From Pseudooceanicola sp050897975 (GTDB lineage Bacteria > Pseudomonadota > Alphaproteobacteria > Rhodobacterales > Rhodobacteraceae), in assembly GCF_050897975.1 (NCBI RefSeq), contig NZ_JBPAXY010000001.1, positions 62,001-126,000 of the forward strand: DNA of 64,000 bases, read 5' to 3'. The translations under genes and the position numbers were made by a program. A model generated the notes under the pieces. That model was given only the letters and a program-made list of their open reading frames with translations. It did not search any database and was not told the origin of the DNA. Of the stretch, positions 35,513-42,719 are shown one piece after another; the stretch's first letter is position 1; the number at the start of each line of letters is the position of its first letter.

Positions 35513-36475
35513 TCAGGTCAGGGGCAGCGGGCCCTCGGCGGCGCAGGCGGTCAGGCGCGGGCCGGTGGCCGTGGCACTGTCGGCGGCGCCCTCGGGCAGC
35601 GGCGCGCCGACCAGCAGCAGGTCCTGCGCCTCCATCACTTGTGCGAACCACAGGGCCAGGCCGGTGCCGTCGCCCACGGCATCGGGACGGTCGCCCGCCG
35701 CGTCCAGAACGATCTTCGACGGTGCCCAAAGGCTGATCTGATCGTGTTTCATCGCCCAGTCCAGCTCGGTGCGCGAATTGACCACCACACAGCGCCGGTC
35801 TCGGCCCGCCAGCACCCAGGCGGCCTGTTCGATGGCCAGCAGGTCGATCCGTCGCTGGGTCTGGGCAGAGGCCGACAGGGGCCGCTCCCACCGGCCCGGC
35901 CCACAGGCCAGGATCACCGGGCGCGGGTCGGCCTGAAGCTGATCCAGCCAGCCCGCCAGCCGGTCCGAACGGGTGGCGGCTTCCGACAGGAAGACCACCA
36001 GCGGATGCGGCGCCTCGGCCGCGACCTCGGCCAGGGGGCGGGCGGCGACGCCGTCTTCGCCCTTGGCGCGCACGATCTCGACCCCCAGGGCGCCCGGCCC
36101 CCGGTCCAGCTTTTCGATACGGGTGAAGACGCGCAGCGCCAGCGGTTCGGCCAGGATCCGCAGCGAGACGCGCTCGGCCAGGGTTTCCAGCAGGTTCAGC
36201 CGCTCGGCGGCCAGCTCGGCCTCAATGGCCTCGGTGATCGTGTCGTAGGACAGGATGCGGTCGACATCGTCCTCGACCGGCGCGTCATCGCTGCGCACCT
36301 CGACCACGATGTTGAAGCGCAGGCGCTGCATCCGGCCGCGTTCCTGCTGGAACGCGCCGATCTCGACCTCGGTCAGGTAGTCACGCAGGGAAATCCGGTC
36401 TGCGGGCGTGTCGCCCGACAGGGCCTTGGAACGTTCCATGGGATGGCCGAAGGCCTGGGTGATCTGATCGGACAT
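35513..36475 (-). CDS. folB: Dihydroneopterin aldolase with long C-terminal extension
   Basis: FolB cleaves dihydroneopterin to hydroxymethyl-dihydropterin. The first 135 residues of this 320-residue protein match FolB: ISLRDYLTEVEIGAFQQERG, RMQRLRFNIVVEV, the catalytic Glu/Tyr region in SYDTITEAIEAELAAERLNL and LLETLAERVSLRIL. The remaining 185 residues are an extra domain with HPLVVFLSEAATRSDRLAGW and RDRRCVVVNSRTELDWAMKH that I do not recognise; ordinary FolB proteins have about 120 residues. The ATG at 36475 is preceded by AGGGGGG. It is followed by folP. Confidence 0.88.
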   Translation of the reverse strand: MSDQITQAFGHPMERSKALSGDTPADRISLRDYLTEVEIGAFQQERGRMQRLRFNIVVEVRSDDAPVEDDVDRILSYDTITEAIEAELAAERLNLLETLAERVSLRILAEPLALRVFTRIEKLDRGPGALGVEIVRAKGEDGVAARPLAEVAAEAPHPLVVFLSEAATRSDRLAGWLDQLQADPRPVILACGPGRWERPLSASAQTQRRIDLLAIEQAAWVLAGRDRRCVVVNSRTELDWAMKHDQISLWAPSKIVLDAAGDRPDAVGDGTGLALWFAQVMEAQDLLLVGAPLPEGAADSATATGPRLTACAAEGPLPLT

Positions 36476-36603
36476 GAAGCCCCCCTGCACTATGACGCCT
36501 TCATGTCAGAGCTTGCCCGGAAAGGCAAAGCGCAGAGGGGGCGAAAGCGGCACCAAAGGCGCGCGGCGCGGCATGGGGCGAGGGCGTCGCGGCCCCGGCC
36601 CGG

Positions 36604-37047
36604 TCAGGCGGCGTCGATGATCGCGGTGATCCAGGGCAGGGCCAGATCCTCGGGCATGTCGTCGCCCGCCGCATCATGCACCGGGCGGTCGCCCAGGGCC
36701 GTGGCACCGCGCGCCACCAGCAGATCCGCCAGCTTCATGGAACCGAAGCCATAGGTCGCCTCATATTCGCTGTCGCCCAGGCCGAAGATGGCAAAGCGCG
36801 CGCCGGTCAGGTCGGGGGCCTCGCCCTCCAGCCGGGCGACGAAAGGCTTGGCCGAGGCCGGGAAATCGCCGTCGTCGTAGGACGAACAGACGATGACGTT
36901 CAGATCCGCCTCTTTCAGCGCCTCGGGCGCGGTCTCGGCCAGATCGGCAACCGAGGTGTCGTGGGCGTCTTCCAGGCCGGTGGCGATATCCTCGGCCAGC
37001 ATCTCGGCATTGCCGGTTTCGGTTCCGTAGTAGATGGCGATCTTCAT
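36604..37047 (-). CDS. Flavodoxin (MioC-like, short-chain)
   Basis: A 147-residue FMN electron carrier. The FMN phosphate loop is YYGTETGNAEMLAEDIA (residues 6-22), and FMN ring-binding loops are at CSSYDDGDFPASAKPF and FGLGDSEYEATYGFGS, with the conserved aromatic Tyr. The start at 37047 places the loop at the usual distance from Met1. It lies 55 bases downstream of a reductase gene on the same strand; together they form an NADPH-reductase/flavodoxin pair that could deliver electrons to an oxygenase or to biosynthetic enzymes. Confidence 0.9.
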   Translation of the reverse strand: MKIAIYYGTETGNAEMLAEDIATGLEDAHDTSVADLAETAPEALKEADLNVIVCSSYDDGDFPASAKPFVARLEGEAPDLTGARFAIFGLGDSEYEATYGFGSMKLADLLVARGATALGDRPVHDAAGDDMPEDLALPWITAIIDAA

Positions 37048-37102
37048 TGGGTCAGGGTCCTGGAGGTAGGGGTCGGAGGGGCGAAAAGGGGGCGCCTTGG
37101 GG

Positions 37103-38305
37103 TCAGGCGTTTTGGGAAAGGGCCGGGCGCAGCAGCTCATCGCGCCGGGCCAGCTTGCGGCGACAGCGGTCGGGGGCGGCCTCGGCGCGTTCGTGGGCGT
37201 CGATCTGCGCCCAGTGGTCGAAATCGACCACCCCGGGCAGATCGGCCAGCCGGGCGCGGCCCGGTCGGGCGGGATCCGGCGTGACCTCGGCCAGCAGGCG
37301 GGCGGCCAGGGCCTGCCCCTCTTCGCGGCACTGGGGCAGCGCCCCCGTGGGCCCGGTGCGGAACCAGCCCGCGGTGTAAAGGCGCCCTTGACCCGAGACG
37401 GCGCCTGCCTCGGCCTCGGCCAGCAGGCCCGCGCGGTCCAGCGCGCCATCGCAGTCAAAGCCGATGGCGGTGATCACCGAGGTGGCGGCGATCTGATCGC
37501 GGCCCTCGGGGGTTTCGACCGTCAGCGCCAGCCCCTCGGGCCTGGGCGCCAGGGTCAGCGGGCGGGTGGCAAAGCGGAAGACCACCGGCAGCGGGCCATG
37601 GCTGGCCGCAGCGGCCCGGTTGAGCGCCTCTTCGGGGTCGGCGGCAGGGTTCTGCACCTGGATGTCGATCCGCGACAGCTCGCCCAGTTCCTTGACCATC
37701 ACCGGAGAGAAGCGCGCGGCCTCGGCGGCAGAGCGGCCCAGCACGGTGATCTGGCGGATCCCCTGCCCGGCCAGCCAGGCCGTGGGACCGGGGCCAAGGT
37801 CGCTGCCGTGCAGCTCTGCCGGGGTCTTGGCCAGCAGGCGCAGGATGTCGATGGCCACGTTGCCGGTGCCGATGACCACCGGATGGGCGCCCAGATCGGG
37901 CAGCCCGGCGGCATCGGGATGTTCGTAAAGGGCGCGGGTCAGACGGGCGGCGCCGATGACCCCAGGCAGGTCGTCGCCCTCGATGCCCAAACGAAGGTCG
38001 GCGCCCAGGCCGGTGGCCAGCACCACCGCGTCATAGGCCTGGCGCAGATCCGCCAGCGACAGATCCTGGCCGATGCGCAGATTGCCGAAGAACCGCGCCC
38101 CCTGGCGGGTGAACAGCCGGTCGAACTGCCGCGTCACCCCCTTGGTGCCCTGGTGATCCGCCGCCACGCCATAGCGCACCAGCCCATAGGGCACCGGCAG
38201 CGCGTCGATCAGGTCGACCTCTGCCTCCGGGGCGCGTTTCAGCAGGGCCTGGGCGGTGTAACAGCCCGCCGGGCCACTTCCGACGATTGCGATCTTGGCG
38301 CTCAT
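37103..38305 (-). CDS. FAD/NADP-dependent ferredoxin (adrenodoxin-type) reductase
   Basis: A 400-residue flavoenzyme of the adrenodoxin reductase/FprA type, moving electrons from NADPH to a small carrier. FAD motif IAIVGSGPAGCYTAQALL at residues 4-21; NADP motif HPVVIGTGNVAIDILRLLA near 135; GLVRYGVAADHQGTKGVTRQ and a C-terminal TAGWFRTGPTGALPQC are family hallmarks. The start is the ATG at 38305; upstream codons of the open frame are Lys/Arg-rich and not conserved. It leads the operon reductase - flavodoxin - folB - folP and is divergent from the split Rieske oxygenase operon, 276 bases apart. Confidence 0.9.
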   Translation of the reverse strand: MSAKIAIVGSGPAGCYTAQALLKRAPEAEVDLIDALPVPYGLVRYGVAADHQGTKGVTRQFDRLFTRQGARFFGNLRIGQDLSLADLRQAYDAVVLATGLGADLRLGIEGDDLPGVIGAARLTRALYEHPDAAGLPDLGAHPVVIGTGNVAIDILRLLAKTPAELHGSDLGPGPTAWLAGQGIRQITVLGRSAAEAARFSPVMVKELGELSRIDIQVQNPAADPEEALNRAAAASHGPLPVVFRFATRPLTLAPRPEGLALTVETPEGRDQIAATSVITAIGFDCDGALDRAGLLAEAEAGAVSGQGRLYTAGWFRTGPTGALPQCREEGQALAARLLAEVTPDPARPGRARLADLPGVVDFDHWAQIDAHERAEAAPDRCRRKLARRDELLRPALSQNA

Positions 38306-38486
38306 GCGATCCTTCTTGGCTCTCTTGGCTTTGTCCCGGGCCGCGGCGGGCCCCGTGATGCCTTTTTGATCGGTCGATCCCGAAATCCGGCGGCTTTGCC
38401 GGGCCTTGGCCCGCTCTGCGGGATTGGGCCGATCATTGGCATTGACCGGGGGCAAAATCAATGAGAAGTTTGATTAAAGCGCAACT

Positions 38487-38501
38487 GGTCGATTATCGAC
38501 C
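38487..38501. promoter_or_regulatory. Candidate operator between reductase and Rieske operon
   Basis: GGTCGAT-T-ATCGACC is a perfect inverted repeat of two 7-base arms. The half-site GGTCGAT recurs at 38372-38378. The palindrome lies about 80 bases before the Rieske gene ATG, inside the 276-base divergent promoter region. No regulator gene is adjacent, so the binding protein is unknown. Confidence 0.5.
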
Positions 38502-38581
38502 GTCAGATTTGCCCAGACAGGCGGCACCGCCTGCGAGGCCCGATAAGGGCCCCAGGGGCCCCCGTAAAGGATAGACAGCCA

Positions 38582-38986
38582 ATGAGCCAAGCGATGCAAC
38601 CCGAGACCGAGACCACCCCGGCCAGCTGGGTGAAGATCGCCAGTGTCGAGGCCCTGGCCGGGCCGCGCCCGGTGGCGCCGGTCACCTTCCGGGGTCAGAA
38701 ACTGGTGCTGTTTCGCGACGAAGAGGGCGAGCTGGGCCTGATCGGGCGCTATTGCCCGCATCGCGGCGCCGATCTGTGCTTTGGTCGGCACGAAGACAAC
38801 GGCATCCGCTGCCCCTTCCACGGCTGGCATTTCGACCGCAGCGGCCAATGCACCGAACAACCGGCCGAGCCGGAGGACAGCACCATGTATAAGGCGATCA
38901 AGCTGCCCAGTTTCACCGTGGTGGAACGCGCGGGCGAAATCTTTGCCTGGTCGGGCGACGGCCCGGCCCCTGCCCTCGACGCCTGA
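38582..38986 (+). CDS. Stand-alone Rieske [2Fe-2S] protein
   Basis: A 134-residue protein that is essentially one Rieske domain. The cluster ligands are in YCPHRGADL (Cys-Pro-His) and RCPFHGWHF (Cys-x2-His), separated by the normal gap of about 17 residues. The surrounding sequence (FRGQKLVLFRDEEGELGLIG and GQCTEQPAEPEDSTMYKAIK) is not that of a ferredoxin but of the Rieske domain of phthalate-type oxygenase alpha subunits. The next gene encodes an alpha subunit lacking exactly this motif. Likely role: the electron-transfer domain of the oxygenase supplied as a separate subunit. The genes are 67 bases apart on the same strand. Confidence 0.9.
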   Translation: MSQAMQPETETTPASWVKIASVEALAGPRPVAPVTFRGQKLVLFRDEEGELGLIGRYCPHRGADLCFGRHEDNGIRCPFHGWHFDRSGQCTEQPAEPEDSTMYKAIKLPSFTVVERAGEIFAWSGDGPAPALDA

Positions 38987-39053
38987 GCCCGCGCGCGCGC
39001 CGCTGGCCTGCCCCTCTCTTTCCGCCCCAGGCGATCCCGCACAGGAGCCCCCC

Positions 39054-40286
39054 ATGATTACCCAGAAGCTGAACGACCAGATCACCCGCATCGGCCCCAA
39101 CACCCCCGCAGGCGCCGTGCACCGCCAGTATTGGCAGCCCGCCGCGCTGACCGACGAACTGGCGGGCACCAATGACCCGATGCTGCCCGTGAACCTGCTG
39201 GGCGAGCGGCTGGTGATGCTGCGCGATGCCTCCGGTGACTTGATCCTGGCCACCCGCGAGGCCAGCGCCGAGGAGGCCCCCACCTACCACCCCGCCCGCG
39301 AGGACATCCGCCTGGTCGAGGGCGGCCCGGTCTATCCGGTGGTCGAGAAGAACGGCATCTGCTTTGCCTACATGGGCCCGGGCGAGCCCCCCGCCTTCCC
39401 CAACTTCGACTGTTTCCGCGCCCCCGACAGCCATGTCTTCGCCTTCAAGGGCCTGTGGGAATGCAACTGGTTGCAGGCGCTGGAGATCGGCATCGACCCC
39501 AGCCATGCCTCTTTCCTGCACCGCTTCCTTCAGGACGAAGATCCCAGCGACAGCTACGGCAAGCAGTTCCGCGATACCGCCGCCGATACCAATATGCCCA
39601 TTACCCAGGTGCTGCGCGAATACCCGCGCCCGGATATCGACGTGGAAGAGACGCCCTTCGGGCTGAAGATCACCTCGTTGCGCCACATGAAGGGCGATCT
39701 GACCCATGTGCGGGTGACCAACCAGATCTTCCCCTCGGCGATCTGCATCCCCATGTCGCGCGAGATGATCATCACCCAGTGGCACGTGCCCGTCGATGAC
39801 GAGAACTGCTACTGGTACACGATGTTCACCAGCTTCGATCAGCCGGTGAACAAGGACCTGATGCGCGAGCAGCGCCTGAAGGAACACAGCCTGCCCGACT
39901 ATGCGCCGCTGAAGAACGCCGCCAACAACTATCACTACGACCCGGAAGAGCAGAAATCGCTGACCTATACGGGGATGGGTCTGGACATCAACGTGCATGA
40001 CCAATGGGCGGTGGAAAGCATGGGCGCGATCCAGGACCGCACCCGCGAACACCTGGGCCGGGGCGATGCGGCGATCATTCGCTACCGCCTGCTGCTGCGC
40101 AAGGCGATCAAGGCGCTGGAGGCGGGCAAGCCCGAGCGGCTGCCGATGCAGGACATGCAGACCACGGTTCAGATCAAGGGCCCGCTGTCCAATGACGCCA
40201 TCGCCGACAGCGACGACTGGCTGGGCGCCAGCATGGCCGCCGACATGGAGCGCCGCCGCGCCGCGCCCTGGGACGCGACCGTATGA
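39054..40286 (+). CDS. Ring-hydroxylating oxygenase alpha subunit lacking the Rieske cluster motif
   Basis: A 410-residue protein of the phthalate/vanillate oxygenase alpha-subunit family. The start IGPNTPAGAVHRQYWQPAAL and VNLLGERLVMLRD are typical of the family's N-terminus, but where CPHRGADL and CxxHGW should follow there is only a short stretch ATREASAEEAPTYHPARED; no C-x-H or C-x2-H pair is present. The catalytic domain is intact: ECNWLQALEIGIDPSHASFL supplies the bridging acid and the two iron His ligands with the following HR, and VHDQWAVESMGAIQDRTREH supplies the acidic ligand. AGGAG precedes the ATG. The cluster is probably supplied by the gene upstream. Overlaps the next gene by four bases. 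Confidence 0.88.
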   Translation: MITQKLNDQITRIGPNTPAGAVHRQYWQPAALTDELAGTNDPMLPVNLLGERLVMLRDASGDLILATREASAEEAPTYHPAREDIRLVEGGPVYPVVEKNGICFAYMGPGEPPAFPNFDCFRAPDSHVFAFKGLWECNWLQALEIGIDPSHASFLHRFLQDEDPSDSYGKQFRDTAADTNMPITQVLREYPRPDIDVEETPFGLKITSLRHMKGDLTHVRVTNQIFPSAICIPMSREMIITQWHVPVDDENCYWYTMFTSFDQPVNKDLMREQRLKEHSLPDYAPLKNAANNYHYDPEEQKSLTYTGMGLDINVHDQWAVESMGAIQDRTREHLGRGDAAIIRYRLLLRKAIKALEAGKPERLPMQDMQTTVQIKGPLSNDAIADSDDWLGASMAADMERRRAAPWDATV

Positions 40287-40765
40287 CCCTGCCCGGGACC
40301 GGCAGCGCGGCCAGTGACGCCGCGCAGCCCTTCCAGGACATCCTGGACGGCTATTTCACCCTGAAGGAATCGGTGCGCCAGCTGATGGCGCGCCACGATC
40401 TTAGCTGGGCCTGGCTGCTGATCGGCCATGCCCCGGTGATGGAGATCGCAGGGCTGGCCCCCGACGCGCCGGTGCCGCTGCATCTGCGCGACGGCTACGC
40501 CGGGCTGATCGACGCGCTGGCGCTGACGGTGACGCGTGGGCCCGATGGGGCCGCGCAGCTGATCGGCAGCGGCAGCTGGCGCTGGCTGGACGCCCGCGCC
40601 GAGACCGCCCTGCCCGCCGATATCCGCCTGGCGGAGCCGGCCTATGTGACGGGCTTCGGCCTGTCGCCGCGCCCCCTGGCGCGGCGCATCCCCGCGGCCG
40701 AGGCCCTGGCCGCGGCGCCGGTGCTGCTGGACGAGGCGCAAAGCTTCCGCCCCTTCACCGCCTGA
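40283..40765 (+). CDS. Unknown protein coupled to the split Rieske oxygenase
   Basis: A 160-residue soluble protein that starts inside the stop of the alpha-subunit gene (ATGA overlap), so its synthesis is tied to the oxygenase. Helical N-terminus (FQDILDGYFTLKESVRQLMA), then a mixed region (WAWLLIGHAPVMEIAGLAPD, YAGLIDALALTVTRGPDG, GSWRWLDARAETALPADIR). No metal-binding motif, signal or membrane segment. I do not recognise the family. A small oxygenase subunit, an assembly factor or an enzyme acting on the product are all possible. It converges with the tautomerase gene, 49 bases apart. Confidence 0.72.
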   Translation: MTLPGTGSAASDAAQPFQDILDGYFTLKESVRQLMARHDLSWAWLLIGHAPVMEIAGLAPDAPVPLHLRDGYAGLIDALALTVTRGPDGAAQLIGSGSWRWLDARAETALPADIRLAEPAYVTGFGLSPRPLARRIPAAEALAAAPVLLDEAQSFRPFTA

Positions 40766-40814
40766 GGCGCGGCGCGCCCTCTTCCGCCCTTGCGGGCGTC
40801 CTCGGGCCCTGCCC

Positions 40815-41153
40815 CTAGCCCGCCAGGGATTTCTTGTAACAGGCCGGGTTCATGTCGCGGATGTCGGTGCTGATCGCGCCGATGCCCGGGCAGAGATCGC
40901 GCAAGGCCCCGGTCATCGCCTGGGCCAGGGCCAGTTTCACCGCATCCGTCCGCCCCGCCAGAAGCGAGATGGTGACATGCAGGAACGAGGCGCGCCCGTC
41001 GCCCATCAGGATGGCCTCTGACGGCAGCAGACGCACCTTGATGTCGGCACGGTTCATGGCGCCGCTGGCCACCGCCGTTTCCAGCGCGCAGTTGAGAAGG
41101 GCCGCGCGGTCCAGCCCCTCTTCGGTGAAATACTCGATCACGATATGGGGCAT
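40815..41153 (-). CDS. 5-carboxymethyl-2-hydroxymuconate isomerase-like tautomerase
   Basis: A 112-residue member of the CHMI (HpcD/HpaF) family in the tautomerase superfamily. After Met1 removal the protein begins with Pro (MPHIVIEYFTEEG), the catalytic base of the superfamily; ILMGDGRASFLHVTISLLAG and ISTDIRDMNPACYKKSL match the family's middle and C-terminus. CHMI isomerises a homoprotocatechuate ring-cleavage product, but no other hpa/hpc genes are here, so the true substrate may differ. The ATG at 41153 is two bases after the ligase stop, so the genes are cotranscribed. Confidence 0.87.
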   Translation of the reverse strand: MPHIVIEYFTEEGLDRAALLNCALETAVASGAMNRADIKVRLLPSEAILMGDGRASFLHVTISLLAGRTDAVKLALAQAMTGALRDLCPGIGAISTDIRDMNPACYKKSLAG

Positions 41154-41155
41154 GG

Positions 41156-42619
41156 TCAGAAGATCCCGAAATATTCGGTCTGTTCCCACTCGGTCACCAC
41201 GCCGAGATAGCGCTTCCACTCGGCCCGTTTCAGCACAGACATGTAGTCGACGAAATCGGCGCCCAGGGTGCGGCGGTAAAGATCGCCCGCCTCGAAGGCC
41301 TCGATGGCGGCAATCAGGCTGGGCGGCAGGGCGGTGGCGTCGTTGTCATAGGGGTTTTCCACCGGCGCGGGCGCGACCAGGCCCTGATCCAGCCCCGAGA
41401 GGCCCGACAGGATCTGCGAGGCGAAGTAGAAATAGGGGTTTGCGGCAGGTTCGGCCACGCGGTTTTCCACCCGGCTGGCCCCGTCGCCCGGCGCCATCAG
41501 GGCGCGCACCATGGCGCCGCGGTTGTCATAGCCCCATTCGATGCGGTCCGGCGCCAGCTGATAGGGCTGATAGCGCTTGTAGCCGTTCACCGTGGGCGTG
41601 GTCAGCAGGCAGCTTTCGCTGGCATGGGCCAGAAGGCCCGCGATCCAGGCGCTGGCCTCGGGCGTGGGGGTGCCTGCCACCTCGGGGATGAAGACATTGC
41701 GCCCCGCGCCGTCGACCAGGGACTGATGCAGGTGCCAGCCGCTGGAGGCGCTGTTGGCCTTCTTCGGGCGGCACATGAAGGTGGCGTGCAGGCCCTCGCG
41801 GGCGCAGACCTCCTTCACCATGGTGCGGAACATGATCATGTTGTCCGCATGTTCCAGCGCGCTGGCGGGATCGAAGGTGAACTCGAACTGACTGGGGCCC
41901 ATCTCGACCTCGGTCGAGCGCACCGGCAGACCCAACCCCTGAGCATTGCGGCGCAGCAGGTCCATCACCGGCTCCAGCCGGTCGTAATTGGCCTCGGCCA
42001 GGTATTGATAGCCCTGGTCCAGCAGCGCGGTTTCCGGCGGCTGGCCGGGCATCCCGGCCTGGTCATGCCCCAGGGACTGGTCGCGGCGGTCGTAGACGTG
42101 GAACTCGACCTCCAGCCCGACGGTCAGCGACAGGCCCCGTTCCGCCAGGGCGGCCACGGCGCGGCGCAGCACCGGGCGCGGCGCAAAGGGCAGCGCCTGG
42201 CCCTCGCGGGTGTAGGGATCGCAGAAAAGCCAGGCGGAATGCGGCGCCCAGGGCAGGATGCGGAAGGTGGCCGGATCGGGCACCAGCAGCATGTCGCCCG
42301 CCCCCGCCATCGTCTCCATCACGCCGGGGGTCTTGCCGTCCCAGATCGGAAAGACGGTGCGGTTCGACGTGTCCTTCAGAAGCAGCGTCCCGGGCAGGTT
42401 CAGCCCGGCGCGAAAGATCGAGGCCAGGCTGGCCGCCGTCACCGTCTTGCCGCGAAGGATCCCGTGCTGATCGGCAAAGACCACCCGCACGGTTTCCAGG
42501 GCGCTGTCCTCGACCCGGGCCAGCAGATCGGCGGCGGCGGCCACCGCCGCGGCGTCCAGCAGCCCCTCGCGGGCCAGACGGCCCTGGGCGATGCGATCCT
42601 GAGGAGAAGAAGATGTCAT
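41156..42619 (-). CDS. Glutamine synthetase-like ligase (gamma-glutamyl amide synthetase type)
   Basis: A 487-residue GS superfamily protein. Metal-binding patterns are GLEVEFHVYD and EVEMGPSQFEFTF, the ATP/His region is SGWHLHQSL (GS has GSGMHxHxS), and the substrate region is VNGYKRYQPYQLAPDRIEWG with SRVENRVAEPAANPYFYFA. The adenylylation Tyr motif of housekeeping GlnA is absent. Such GlnA-like enzymes ligate glutamate to amines (PuuA, IpuC, GlnA3) or act in aniline/amine catabolism. In the TRAP-transporter operon it may activate an imported amine. It starts about 100 bases after dctM. Confidence 0.85.
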   Translation of the reverse strand: MTSSSPQDRIAQGRLAREGLLDAAAVAAAADLLARVEDSALETVRVVFADQHGILRGKTVTAASLASIFRAGLNLPGTLLLKDTSNRTVFPIWDGKTPGVMETMAGAGDMLLVPDPATFRILPWAPHSAWLFCDPYTREGQALPFAPRPVLRRAVAALAERGLSLTVGLEVEFHVYDRRDQSLGHDQAGMPGQPPETALLDQGYQYLAEANYDRLEPVMDLLRRNAQGLGLPVRSTEVEMGPSQFEFTFDPASALEHADNMIMFRTMVKEVCAREGLHATFMCRPKKANSASSGWHLHQSLVDGAGRNVFIPEVAGTPTPEASAWIAGLLAHASESCLLTTPTVNGYKRYQPYQLAPDRIEWGYDNRGAMVRALMAPGDGASRVENRVAEPAANPYFYFASQILSGLSGLDQGLVAPAPVENPYDNDATALPPSLIAAIEAFEAGDLYRRTLGADFVDYMSVLKRAEWKRYLGVVTEWEQTEYFGIF

Positions 42620-42719
42620 GCGTAAGCCTTCCTGCCTGACATGCGGACCCGCCGGGGCGAGCCGGGGAAAGAGTGGGGGGCGCGGCGCCAGGCAGAGGGG
42701 CCCGGCGCGCGGCGCCGGT

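Noticed and set aside
38781..39053. Reading the Rieske protein and the alpha subunit as one gene broken by a frameshift
   Set aside because: Both proteins have their own complete N-terminal family sequence, the downstream gene has its own ribosome site, and the alpha subunit lacks the motif internally rather than at its end, so a simple frameshift cannot explain the split.
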